64,000 nucleotides of DNA from JALYUS01 sp038231255. GTDB taxonomy: Bacteria; Chloroflexota; Chloroflexia; Thermomicrobiales; JALYUS01. Shown piece after piece: positions 35,384 through 42,832 of the stretch; position 1 is the stretch's first letter; every line of letters starts with the position of its first letter. The position numbers and the translations under genes were made by a program. The stretch lies in contig JBBRLR010000015.1 of the NCBI GenBank assembly GCA_038231255.1, forward strand, positions 1 to 64,000, written 5' to 3'. Below the pieces are notes generated by a model. It had not been told where the DNA came from, did not search any database, and worked only from the letters and a program-made list of their open reading frames with translations.

Positions 35384-36391
35384 ATGCAGCAACGACGGTT
35401 TTCAATGCACATATTGCTCCTGCTGGGAATCTTTCTCTGGATCGCGACGCCGGTGCTGGTGGACGCGCGACCGGGCGGCGGCGGCCACAGCAGCGTGGGT
35501 CGGTCGTCGAGCGGTTCATCGCGCAGCAGCGGCAGCACGTCGCGCAGCAGCGGTGGGAGCAGCAGCGGATCAAGCCGGAGCGGTGGCGGCGGGATTTTTG
35601 TCTTCCCCGGTGGCGGTGGGGGAGGTGGTGGCTCCGGCGGCTCCGGCGGCGGGTTTCTCGGCTTCATTATCGTCGTCATCGTCATCTGCCTGATTATCTG
35701 GTTTGTCCTGCGCCATTACCGGAACAAAGCGGGACGCCAGTCGGTTGAGGGAACGCTTGTGGACAACCTGCCCCCGCCGACGCGGTACGACGAGGTCGAA
35801 CGATGGCAGCAGGATGACACGCAGATCGAGGCAGCCTTGAACGACATCCGGCAGCGCGACCCGGCCTTCGATCAGGCGCACTTCATTGATCGTGTCCAGA
35901 CGGCGTACAACATCCTCAATCTCGCGTGGATCAAGGGCGATCTCGCCCCCGCGCTCCCCTTCCTCGGCGAGGGCGAGGCGAACCGCCTGACGATGCAACT
36001 GGAAGGTGACCGCGCGCTGAACCGGCGCAATGTGATGGAAGATATGGTCATCAGCGGCGTGCGGATCGTGCGAGTGGAGAAGAACGGCACGGGCGATGTG
36101 CTCACCGCGCGCATTGATGCCTCCGCCGCCGACTACTACATTGACACGCGCACCGGCAAGGACATTGACGGCTGGCATCACCCGCGGCCGTACACTGAAT
36201 ATTGGACATTCGCCCGCTCCGGCACGGCGAAGACGACCAAGGCGAGCTACATGGATCGCGCCTGCCCGAACTGCGGCGCGCCGCTCGAACTCGGCAACAT
36301 CTCCGTCTGCCAGTTCTGCGGCACGCCCATCGCCAGCACCGAGTACGACTGGGTGCTGATGACGATTGACCAGAAGTACACGAACGAGTAG
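35384..36391 (+). CDS. Tim44-like membrane protein with C-terminal zinc ribbon
   Basis: A 335-residue protein. Residues 8-28 form a signal peptide or first helix (ILLLLGIFLWIATPVLV), 29-88 are a Ser/Gly-rich linker, about 92-110 are a transmembrane helix (FLGFIIVVIVICLIIWFVL), and about 125-275 form a Tim44-like fold (DEVERWQQDDTQIEAALNDIRQ through YTEYWTFARS). A zinc-ribbon-like pair of knuckles follows (CPNCGAPL and CQFCGTPI). In bacteria the Tim44-like domain is of unclear function, often at the membrane. The Gly/Ser spacer suggests the signal-like helix and second helix create an external loop. Confidence 0.82.
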   Translation: MQQRRFSMHILLLLGIFLWIATPVLVDARPGGGGHSSVGRSSSGSSRSSGSTSRSSGGSSSGSSRSGGGGIFVFPGGGGGGGGSGGSGGGFLGFIIVVIVICLIIWFVLRHYRNKAGRQSVEGTLVDNLPPPTRYDEVERWQQDDTQIEAALNDIRQRDPAFDQAHFIDRVQTAYNILNLAWIKGDLAPALPFLGEGEANRLTMQLEGDRALNRRNVMEDMVISGVRIVRVEKNGTGDVLTARIDASAADYYIDTRTGKDIDGWHHPRPYTEYWTFARSGTAKTTKASYMDRACPNCGAPLELGNISVCQFCGTPIASTEYDWVLMTIDQKYTNE

Positions 36392-36462
36392 GGGAAGTTC
36401 GAGGTTCGCAGTTCGAAGTTCGGAGAAAACAGATTCATCGAACTTTGAACCGCGAACTCCGC
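36392..36462. repeat. Dispersed repeat (family D) upstream of murA
   Basis: The words gttcgaggttcgcagttcgaagttcgg and, inverted, cgaactttgaaccgcgaactccgcg form an imperfect hairpin that fills the gap between the Tim44-like gene and murA. It ends just before the murA ribosome-binding site AAGGAG. Confidence 0.65.
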
Positions 36463-36479
36463 GACGAAGGAGCGAACAC

Positions 36480-37796
36480 ATCGAAACGCCGTATTACGAG
36501 ATCGAGGGCGGCAAGCCGCTCAAGGGGCGGGTGCGCATCAGCGGCGCGAAGAACGCGGCGACGAAAGAGATCGTTGCCAGCCTGCTGACAGACGAGCCGG
36601 TCATCCTGCACAACGTCCCGCATATCGGGGACATCGCCGTAACGCTTGATGTTTGCACCAGCGTCGGGCTGACGTATGAGTGGGACTCCGTCGAAGGCAA
36701 CAGCCTGCGGCTGCACACCCCGACGGTTGAGACCGCCGAGGTGCCGCTCGGCTTCAGCGGCCTGAACCGCATCCCGATTTTGCTGCTCGGGCCACTCCTC
36801 CACCGCTACGGTAGGGCGGTCATCCCGATGCTCGGCGGGGACGACATCGGCACGCGTCCGGTGGACTTCCACATCCGCGCGCTCGAACAACTTGGCGCGC
36901 AAATCGTCTTTGAGCAAGGCCGCTACTACGCCGTCGCCGACCGATTGCGCGGCGCGGTGATCGAATTGCCATACCCGAGCGTCGGCGCGACCGAGAACAC
37001 GCTGTTCGCGGCAGTATTGGCGGAAGGGACGACACTGATCAAGAACGCCGCCGTCGAGCCGGAGATCATGGATCAGGTGATGCTCCTGCAAAAAATGGGC
37101 GCGGTCATCTTCATGGATACCGACCGCACGATCGTCGTCGAGGGCGTCGAGCGGCTCTACGGCGCGGAGCACACGATCATCAACGACCGGATCGAGGCGG
37201 CGTCGTTCGCGATTGCCGGCATTATCACGGGCGGCGATGTGCTGGTTGAGGGGGCCGAGCAGGCGCACATGCTCACCTTCCTCAACAAACTGCGGCAGGT
37301 CGGCGCGGGGTTCGAGGTCAAGCCGGGCGGTATCCGCTTCTTCTACCCCGATCACCCGCTGAAGCCGATCGCGCTGGAAACCGATGTCCACCCCGGCTTC
37401 ATGACTGATTGGCAACAGCCCTTCGTGATGCTGATGACGCAAGTGGACGGGCTTTCGGTGATCCACGAGACGGTCTACGAAAAGCGGTTCGGTTACACCG
37501 AGGAACTGGTGCGAATGGGGGCGGAGATTCAGCTCTTCCGCCAGTGTCTCGGCGAGAAGCCGTGCCGCTTCCGCAGCCGCGACCACGCACACAGTTGCAT
37601 CATCCGGGGTGCGACGCCGCTCCGCGCCGCCGACATGACAATCCCCGATCTCCGCGCCGGGTTCAGTTACGTGATCGCCGCAGCCGTCGCGGAAGGCACC
37701 TCACGGATCAGCGGCATCCGCTATGTCGAGCGCGGCTATGCGAACATCTTCGGGAAGTTCCAGGAACTCAACGCCGACATTCGCCTGCGACAGTAA
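36480..37796 (+). CDS. murA: UDP-GlcNAc 1-carboxyvinyltransferase, active-site Cys replaced by Asp
   Basis: A 438-residue EPSP-synthase-fold enzyme that transfers enolpyruvate from PEP to UDP-GlcNAc, the first committed step of peptidoglycan synthesis. Visible motifs are SGAKNAA (catalytic Lys), the PEP loop LGGDDIGTRPVDFH, TDWQQPF with the conserved Asp and DLRAGFSYVIAA with the conserved Arg. In the loop the usual GGCAIG reads GGDDIG, so the fosfomycin-reactive Cys (Cys115 in E. coli) aligns with Asp121 here. There is no ATG, GTG or TTG near the expected N-terminus: homology begins at codon ATC 36480, and AAGGAG lies eight bases before it. The frame does extend to an ATG at 36366, but that route runs through a repeat and the end of the preceding gene. 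An ATC start or a base error are the two simple readings. Confidence 0.88.
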   Translation: METPYYEIEGGKPLKGRVRISGAKNAATKEIVASLLTDEPVILHNVPHIGDIAVTLDVCTSVGLTYEWDSVEGNSLRLHTPTVETAEVPLGFSGLNRIPILLLGPLLHRYGRAVIPMLGGDDIGTRPVDFHIRALEQLGAQIVFEQGRYYAVADRLRGAVIELPYPSVGATENTLFAAVLAEGTTLIKNAAVEPEIMDQVMLLQKMGAVIFMDTDRTIVVEGVERLYGAEHTIINDRIEAASFAIAGIITGGDVLVEGAEQAHMLTFLNKLRQVGAGFEVKPGGIRFFYPDHPLKPIALETDVHPGFMTDWQQPFVMLMTQVDGLSVIHETVYEKRFGYTEELVRMGAEIQLFRQCLGEKPCRFRSRDHAHSCIIRGATPLRAADMTIPDLRAGFSYVIAAAVAEGTSRISGIRYVERGYANIFGKFQELNADIRLRQ

Positions 37797-37862
37797 GCGG
37801 TGGGCAATGGGCAGTAAGCAGTGGACGGTCCTTGTTTCTGCCCACTGCCCACTCGTTCAGTG
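37797..37862. repeat. Dispersed repeat (family C) after murA
   Basis: gcggtgggcaatgggcagtaagcagtgg is followed by the inverted cttgtttctgcccactgcccactcg. It resembles the element at 26558-26640 and separates convergent genes. Confidence 0.65.
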
Positions 37863-38051
37863 GTATTTGACAATGCCCGGCGGTGGCCCGACCGTGGCGG
37901 TCGCGGCGCACGATACCTGCCGCTGCGGGTCGTAGTAGCCCCGGCAAACATCGGCCTTCCCGTGGGCCAGCGTCGCAGTGCCGATCATGAACAGGACCGA
38001 AAACAGGAGCAATGCGCCAAAAAGCCAGAGAACGAAACGCTTACCCTTCAT
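37857..38051 (-). CDS. Small hypothetical exported or membrane protein
   Basis: A 64-residue peptide beginning MKGKRFVLWLFGALL, with a positively charged start, a hydrophobic helix to about residue 28 and possible cleavage after TLAHG. The short mature part has two Cys and a PPPG tail. AGGG lies nine bases before ATG 38051. It lies downstream of the selenoprotein genes on the same strand, across a repeat. I do not recognise the family, and translation is plausible but unproven. Confidence 0.5.
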   Translation of the reverse strand: MKGKRFVLWLFGALLLFSVLFMIGTATLAHGKADVCRGYYDPQRQVSCAATATVGPPPGIVKYH

Positions 38052-38130
38052 CACGGTTACCCTTCCGCATCATCGTCGCGCCGTTGCGGCGATACGGATA
38101 TGGAACCGCCAAAGCGCCTCCACGTCAAGG

Positions 38131-38182
38131 GGGAGGACTGAGGACTGAGGACCGAGAACGAAATCCGTATCCCACTCAGTCC
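38131..38182. repeat. Dispersed repeat (ggactgaggactgagg type)
   Basis: ggaggactgaggactgaggaccgag is followed by the partial inverse ccactcagtcctta, another low-complexity inverted filler like families B to D. It lies immediately downstream of the thioredoxin-like selenoprotein gene. Confidence 0.55.
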
Positions 38183-38815
38183 TTATCTGAGGGCTGCTTC
38201 GATGCGCTGCTTGACGTCAGCCGTCGTCACGAGGCCGACGCCGCGCTGGAGCAGCGTGCCATCTTTGCCGATGAGCGCCCAGGACGGTTGGGAACGGATA
38301 CTGTAATCCTTCCAGACCTTTTTCGCGTCGTCATCCACGACAGGATAGGTGATCTTCAGTTCCTTGACACCGTCGGCAACGGGCATCTGACCCTTAAACT
38401 CGTTACCGTGTACGCCGATGATCGTTAAGCCCTGCGGTGTGTATTGGGCGTGCCACTGGTTGAGGGTCGGAACCTCCGACCGGCAATCCAGTCATATATC
38501 GCTCCAGAGGACGAGAAAGACCGGCTTGCCGCGCAATGCCTCCAACGTCAGCGGGGCGGTGTTGTACCACTTCGCGGGATCGGTGAGGCCAAGGGGCGGC
38601 ACGGTATTCTTCGTGGCGGCGGGCACATTGGCGGTCGTGGCAGTCGGGAAGAGCGCGAAGATCGGGGCGGTGTTCGCGCTAACGGGCACAGCAGTCGGCG
38701 CGGCCACTGGGGCGGTTGGCGCGATTGGGGTTGCCGCGCCGCCGCACCCCACGAGTGTGATGAGCGCGCAGAACACGGCCAGCGGCAAGGGGATGCGACG
38801 CAGATGGCGATACAT
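38183..38815 (-). CDS. Thioredoxin/TlpA-like lipoprotein, selenoprotein with U-x-x-C active site
   Basis: Read through an in-frame TGA at 38494-38492, the product has 210 residues. Residues 1-24 are a lipoprotein signal (lipobox LVGC, Cys24). A low-complexity linker runs to about residue 75, and a thioredoxin-like domain follows: PLTLEALRGKPVFLVLW, the active site S-D-I-U108-L-D-C111-R-S-E-V-P, then LTIIGVHGNEF and a cis-Pro loop in RSQPSWALIG. TlpA/DipZ-type relatives have C-x-x-C here, so the TGA falls exactly on the first catalytic Cys. Both halves share one frame with no other stop, and a SECIS-like hairpin starts directly after the TGA. AAGGAG lies six bases before ATG 38815. It would be a membrane-anchored extracytoplasmic thiol/selenol oxidoreductase. 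A SelW-like selenoprotein gene lies 141 bases upstream on the same strand. Confidence 0.88.
38456..38491 (-). promoter_or_regulatory. Bacterial SECIS-like hairpin after UGA of the thioredoxin-like gene
   Basis: On the minus strand, GGTCGG (38481-38476) and CCGACC (38470-38465) form a six-pair stem around loop AGGTT, and CTGG/CCAG close a lower stem beginning at the base after the TGA. The loop GGT begins 17 bases after the TGA. From memory, E. coli fdhF has an AGGU-containing loop with GGU 18 bases after its UGA. The resemblance in loop and spacing is close. Confidence 0.82.
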
Positions 38816-38956
38816 GGATGCTCCTTCCGACGCTCTCGCCGCGTGCGATCCCTTCGCCTAGTCTATGCACGGACACAAGGCGATGGATGACCGCTTCAAG
38901 CCACAATCTCGATCTCGATCATCCATCTTCTTTATCAATGAATTGTTACGCTTCGC

Positions 38957-39208
38957 TTACATGCCGACCATCTCACCGACCCGCTTGATGATCGTTTCTT
39001 CGTCCGGGAACTGATCCGTCTCCTTTTTGGAGTGGATAACGACCCCGTTCACGGCGATCTCGAAGACGCCACCCGAGGAGGGCACGAACGTCAACGCGCC
39101 GATCTTGTTCTTGAAATCGTGGAGCAGTGTGTCCGCCAAACTGACGGCTCGATCGAGGTACCCTCAGGCAGTGCAGTATTCGATAGAAATCTTCGTTTCC
39201 GTCTCCAT
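38957..39208 (-). CDS. SelW/Rdx-family selenoprotein with C-x-x-U motif
   Basis: Read through TGA at 39166-39164, the product is 83 residues: an N-terminal METETKISIEY strand, C12-T-A-U15, GYLDRAVSLADTLLHDF, a central strand pair with FVPSSGGVFEIAVNG, and KKETDQFPDEETIIKRVGEM. This is the complete thioredoxin-like Rdx (SelT/SelW/SelH) pattern, in which bacterial and animal members carry C-x-x-C or C-x-x-U. The TGA is exactly at the second redox position. AAGGAGG lies eight bases before ATG 39208, so the start is well supported. Family members are cytosolic, and bind or reduce partner thiols; the precise function is unsettled. It is followed on the same strand by a second, different TGA-containing redox gene. 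Conventional gene finding would start after the TGA and lose the active site. Confidence 0.9.
39141..39167 (-). promoter_or_regulatory. Candidate SECIS hairpin of the SelW-like gene
   Basis: CTGA (containing the UGA) can pair with TCAG 20-23 bases downstream; GG/CC and CTC/GAG continue the stem across a three-base bulge, with loop GATC. An alternative is GCC/GGC around GTCAGTTT slightly further down. Neither is as convincing as the hairpin of the neighbouring gene. Confidence 0.4.
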
Positions 39209-39324
39209 GAAAGGTGCCTCCTTCTGATGCCAGATAACCACACAAGTGATGACGCATCTTTCGCGCCACCGACCAATGCTAGTGTACTACCGAGAGAATC
39301 CCGCTGCGTGGTAGTCCTCGTCGC

Positions 39325-40218
39325 TCATCCACCGACGGTGAACGACCAGGCGTAGACGGTTCCGCCGCTGGTGATCGAGACGCGATACATCCCTGCGGAC
39401 AACGGCGCCTGCGGCATGAGGACCATTGCGTGTCGCATCGCGAGCACGCCGCGCCCGAGATCCTGCTGATCCGCGTTCGTGTAGTTCGTCTCGTCCAGTT
39501 CGCAGACCGCGAGGTTCCCCGCACCGTCCTTGCTCAATGAGGAGGCCGAGACATTCGGCGCGCTCGCGAGCAGCAGATAGATCGGCGCACCCGTCGGCGC
39601 ATCCTGACTCGCGGTATAGCCCGTGCAGCCGGAGAGCGGATCGGGCGACTCGCTGCCGTCATACGTGCGGTACGGCATGGTCTTGCCATTGCCGGGGAAC
39701 ATCACGGGATAGGTCGGGGTCGCCTGCCGCCCGCGCAGCACGTCGAGCGTCCCATACGTCGAACCGGGCGGGGTGGAGGCGGTGATTGCGAAGCCGGTCT
39801 GGGAGAGCATCGGGTCAATAATGCCCGCGCCATGGAACGGCCCCGTCATCCAGGAATCAATCGGGTCGCGGAATGTAAACGCGCCCGTCCCACCGAAGAC
39901 ATTCCCGTTGCTGCCCGCGTCGTTGCCCTCTGTCGTATTGCCGGGTGCGCCGGCGGTTTCTTCGTGCGTCAGGCCATTGGCGATCATGTACAGGTTGTGC
40001 TTAACCGCGCCCGCACTCCATGTGGCATTCTCGGTGACGGCCGGCATGTTCGCCAGCGCGCGGACATTGTTGACGTAGGTCAGCCAATCATCGCCCGCAA
40101 TGCCGGGCGCGGCTGCCGTCGGCAACGCGGCGGCAAGCAGGCCAAGCATCGTGCAGACGATGATTGCCCGCCGCATCACGCGCGGAGTACGTGTCGGTCG
40201 CAACAGTGTGAAACGCAT
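39325..40218 (-). CDS. Secreted CAP (SCP/PR-1)-like domain protein
   Basis: A 297-residue exported protein. The signal peptide is residues 1-36 (MRRAIIVCTMLGLLAAALPTAAA). The CAP-like features are WLTYVNNVRALANMPAV, WSAGAVKHNLYMIANGLTHEE and a second region FRDPIDSWMTGPFHGAGIIDP, which supply the His and acidic residues expected of this fold. The C-terminal part ends in an Ig-like strand pattern (YRVSITSGGTVYAWSFTV). Function is unknown, as for most bacterial CAP proteins. ATG 40218 is preceded by GGGGGAGAAGGGG. It lies upstream of the SelW-like gene on the same strand, with 116 bases between. Confidence 0.72.
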   Translation of the reverse strand: MRFTLLRPTRTPRVMRRAIIVCTMLGLLAAALPTAAAPGIAGDDWLTYVNNVRALANMPAVTENATWSAGAVKHNLYMIANGLTHEETAGAPGNTTEGNDAGSNGNVFGGTGAFTFRDPIDSWMTGPFHGAGIIDPMLSQTGFAITASTPPGSTYGTLDVLRGRQATPTYPVMFPGNGKTMPYRTYDGSESPDPLSGCTGYTASQDAPTGAPIYLLLASAPNVSASSLSKDGAGNLAVCELDETNYTNADQQDLGRGVLAMRHAMVLMPQAPLSAGMYRVSITSGGTVYAWSFTVGG

Positions 40219-40397
40219 CCCCTTCTCCCCCTTCTCAATAATCAGCGGTCGTAATGGACAGCGCGTGCATGTTTGCGCACGCAATCTACCACAACGCATC
40301 GTTCCCAAACGAGATCAGGGGAACTTTATGTGCAAAAGTATTGCGGAGTAAAAGAAGCGTTTGGTACACACTTGCATACCTTGAGACGCCTGCTTGC

Positions 40398-41201
40398 CTA
40401 CTGTGGCGGTTGGATCGGCGGGGCGTTAGGTGGATAGCGCCACTGGTAGTAGTGCAGGCCGACATTGCCCATCTCCACCTGGAAGGAGGGCGTGTTCGCC
40501 GCTGTGTATGTTAGCACGCGTCGCTCGAAAACCTGCACGACGACATCTTTCGGCTGCCCGCTGACGACGAAGCCCGCGCGGAAGGGTTCGGAGATCGCGA
40601 GGCCGATCGTGGCAAGGCCAGCGCGATTTCGGTAATCCGCAAAGATGGAGGCGACATTGTGCTGCGTCGCCGCATCGTAGCCGGAGAGCGTGGCGCCGGG
40701 GGCGGGTGATTCTTGCGATAGATCGCCGACGGCGGACATCATCGTCGTGACGGGCGCACCCGTTTTCACCGGGGCGGGGGCAAGGATACCATTCGCGCGG
40801 CCACCGAGCGTCGCGTAGGTCGGCCCCGCATTGCTCGGATCACCGGCGATGGCGATATTCGGCGGTGGCTTGCTGACGAAAAGATTGTCGCCGAACTGGA
40901 TGCGGCCACGGATCATCTCGACCGGGAGCAGGCCGTTCGTGACGCGACCGGGCGGGTCCGTCCACTCCATCCGCCCCTTGTCGAAATATTGGGCGAGGCG
41001 TTGGCCGGAGGGCGCGTCCCGATAGTATTCCGTCCGGCCACCGTCGGAGGTCGTCAGCGGCCCCCAGAAATTCGTCTCAATTGCCTCGCCCGCCACCCAC
41101 TGCGTCTGGAATGCGGGCGTCGCAAACCCGGCCGCGCCCACCGGGAATGTGGCCATCCCGACCAGAACGAGCGTCACGCCGATGATCCATCCTCGTCGCA
41201 T
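40398..41201 (-). CDS. Secreted protein of a Chloroflexi-type YFDKGR/QYFER family
   Basis: A 267-residue exported protein with a signal peptide at 1-24 (WIIGVTLVLVGMATFPVGA). The segment TNFWGPLTTSDGGRTEYYRDAPSGQRLAQYFDKGRMEW and the closing VQVFERRVLTYTAANTPSFQVEMGNVG... are patterns I have seen in Chloroflexota secreted proteins of unknown role, and the first resembles the C-terminal domain of the DUF4397 protein at 45759. ATG 41201 follows GGGGAGAA. No catalytic motif was seen. Confidence 0.68.
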   Translation of the reverse strand: MRRGWIIGVTLVLVGMATFPVGAAGFATPAFQTQWVAGEAIETNFWGPLTTSDGGRTEYYRDAPSGQRLAQYFDKGRMEWTDPPGRVTNGLLPVEMIRGRIQFGDNLFVSKPPPNIAIAGDPSNAGPTYATLGGRANGILAPAPVKTGAPVTTMMSAVGDLSQESPAPGATLSGYDAATQHNVASIFADYRNRAGLATIGLAISEPFRAGFVVSGQPKDVVVQVFERRVLTYTAANTPSFQVEMGNVGLHYYQWRYPPNAPPIQPPQ

Positions 41202-41217
41202 ATGTATTTCTCCCCAT

Positions 41218-41973
41218 CTACGACGCCGCTGCCTCGTCGTGATCCTTGATGCGGGGAGCATCATACGTCAATTGCCGGAGCGTGGTCGCGAGAATGTAAA
41301 AAGAGATCGCGAAGCCGAGTATGAGCAGGTGGAACATCGCGCTCCAGATGAGGATGATTCGCACATTCCGGGCGATGGCGGGCACGCCGCCGGGGCCGGA
41401 GCCATCGGCGAGTTGGAGGATCTGATTGGCGATCGTGTCCGTGTCCTGCGAGACGGACTGCACCTCCTGCCCGATCGTGCGGAGATTACCGCCGTTCGAC
41501 GCGAGCGATGTGCCTGTTTTGTCCAGTTCGGTCGAAATGCTGCGCAGTTGCGCCGCCTCCTGGCGGAAGCTCGCCTCCACACCGGCGAGCGGGCGGGCGT
41601 TCGTGATCGGGACGGTGAAGTTGAAGACCCCGGCGGTCGCCTCGATCGTCCCGGCGGTGTCGCGGATTGTCCCGGACACCTGCGTGAGCGATGTCGTGGC
41701 GCTGTCCACAGTCGCCGCGCCTTGCGTACTCGCATCCGTGACGCTGTGGAGCGTCCGGGAAGACTGGGAGGCGGTGCGGCCGATCACACGGAGTTGCTGC
41801 TGCGCCGCCACCTCGGCACGGTCCATCTGCCGCCACGCATACAAGGAAACAACGATGCCGATCAGCGCCACAATGGCGGCGAAGACGGTGAAAAGCCGCA
41901 CGGCGTCGAGCCAGCGGCGGACGAAACGCCGCGAGGTGCGCGGCCAGATATCCAGATCGAGGATCGCTGCCAT
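41218..41973 (-). CDS. Two-helix membrane protein with coiled-coil middle
   Basis: A 251-residue protein with a helix at about residues 25-45 (LFTVFAAIVALIGIVVSLYAW), a long polar region rich in Ser/Thr/Gln/Asp that looks like a helical bundle or coiled coil (QLRVIGRTASQSSRTLHS through TDTIANQILQLA), and a second helix near 205-230 (IILIWSAMFHLLILGFAISFY). The layout resembles a chemoreceptor-like or methyl-accepting input domain without a signalling tail. The longer open frame upstream overlaps the divergent chromate transporter gene and is not credible. Function is unknown. Confidence 0.68.
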   Translation of the reverse strand: MAAILDLDIWPRTSRRFVRRWLDAVRLFTVFAAIVALIGIVVSLYAWRQMDRAEVAAQQQLRVIGRTASQSSRTLHSVTDASTQGAATVDSATTSLTQVSGTIRDTAGTIEATAGVFNFTVPITNARPLAGVEASFRQEAAQLRSISTELDKTGTSLASNGGNLRTIGQEVQSVSQDTDTIANQILQLADGSGPGGVPAIARNVRIILIWSAMFHLLILGFAISFYILATTLRQLTYDAPRIKDHDEAAAS

Positions 41974-42148
41974 CTCGCTCCACTCATTACACGCGCCGCA
42001 CCCAGGGTTCCCTTGATGCACAATACGGGCCGGGAGCATCCGGCATTCCGCTCGGCATGGGAAGTATACGCCAGTGGGCAAAGCAGGCGATACATCGGGT
42101 AGGATAGTCGCGGCGTCCATGCACCGTTGAGGAAGGGACCGATCCGCC

Positions 42149-42832
42149 ATGCAGGCTTCCGCGATACCGCCAGACGAAGCGCCGCTCCCGCTGCCCGAGG
42201 AGCAGGCCGCCGTTGAACCGCATCCGCCACCGCTGAGGGGTATCTTCCTGACGTGGCTGCGGATCGGCGCGTTCTCGTTCGGCGGCGGGGCGGCGACGCT
42301 CTTTTTGATGCGGCGTGAGTTCGTGCAGCGCCATCGGTGGCTGACGGGCGACCAGTACAACGAGGCATTCGCGCTCTCCAAACTGACGCCGGGAACGAAT
42401 ATTATCGCGCAGTCCATCGTGATGGGGAAAATGATGGCGGGGGCGGGCGGCGTGGTCGTCTCGCTCGCCGGGTTGCTCGCCCCTGCTGTCACGATCACGA
42501 CGCTCCTTTCCGCATTCATCACCTTTGTGCAGGGCAACCGAGTCGCCGGAGCGGTGCTTGCCGGGATCGTTCCAGCGACAGGTGGGCTGACCTTCGCGAT
42601 CGTCGTGCAAATGGGCGGTGGGCAACTCGGTCAGGGGTGGGACCGGGTACGCGGTCTGGTCGTGATGCTCGCCTGCGGCCTGCTCGTCGGCCTCGTGCAT
42701 CTGCCCGTGCCGCTGATCCTCCTGACGATGGGCACGCTCGGCGCGCTCTTCCCCCATCTGCTCGGCATCCATCCGGCGACGCCAGCTACACCGCGCGCCG
42801 CGCCGACGCCGGACGAGGCGGCGCGCGCATGA
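42149..42832 (+). CDS. Chromate transporter (CHR family), subunit 1
   Basis: A 227-residue single-domain CHR protein. The family signature is FLTWLRIGAFSFGGGAATLFLMRREFV, followed by ALSKLTPGTNIIAQSIVMG, with about five to six hydrophobic segments. Canonical ChrA is one chain of two such domains; here the halves are separate genes with a four-base ATGA overlap, a known short-chain arrangement. It may export chromate, although paralogues with other roles exist and physiological substrate is uncertain. The N-terminal about 30 residues are a Pro/Glu-rich cytosolic extension. Confidence 0.85.
   Translation: MQASAIPPDEAPLPLPEEQAAVEPHPPPLRGIFLTWLRIGAFSFGGGAATLFLMRREFVQRHRWLTGDQYNEAFALSKLTPGTNIIAQSIVMGKMMAGAGGVVVSLAGLLAPAVTITTLLSAFITFVQGNRVAGAVLAGIVPATGGLTFAIVVQMGGGQLGQGWDRVRGLVVMLACGLLVGLVHLPVPLILLTMGTLGALFPHLLGIHPATPATPRAAPTPDEAARA

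Noticed and set aside
38492..38815. Treating the thioredoxin-like and SelW-like genes as pseudogenes with nonsense mutations
   Set aside because: Both stops are UGA at exact redox positions, the flanking sequence is undamaged, and one has a SECIS-like hairpin. Selenocysteine is the simpler reading, although it still needs sel genes elsewhere.
41974..42537. N-terminal extension of the minus-strand membrane protein gene beyond 41973
   Set aside because: The extension is antisense to the chromate transporter gene and has no homology; ATG 41973 gives a sensible two-helix protein.
42829..42832. A frameshift splitting a single chromate transporter
   Set aside because: The second half has its own ATG in an ATGA overlap and a full N-terminal CHR signature, so two short-chain subunits fit better.
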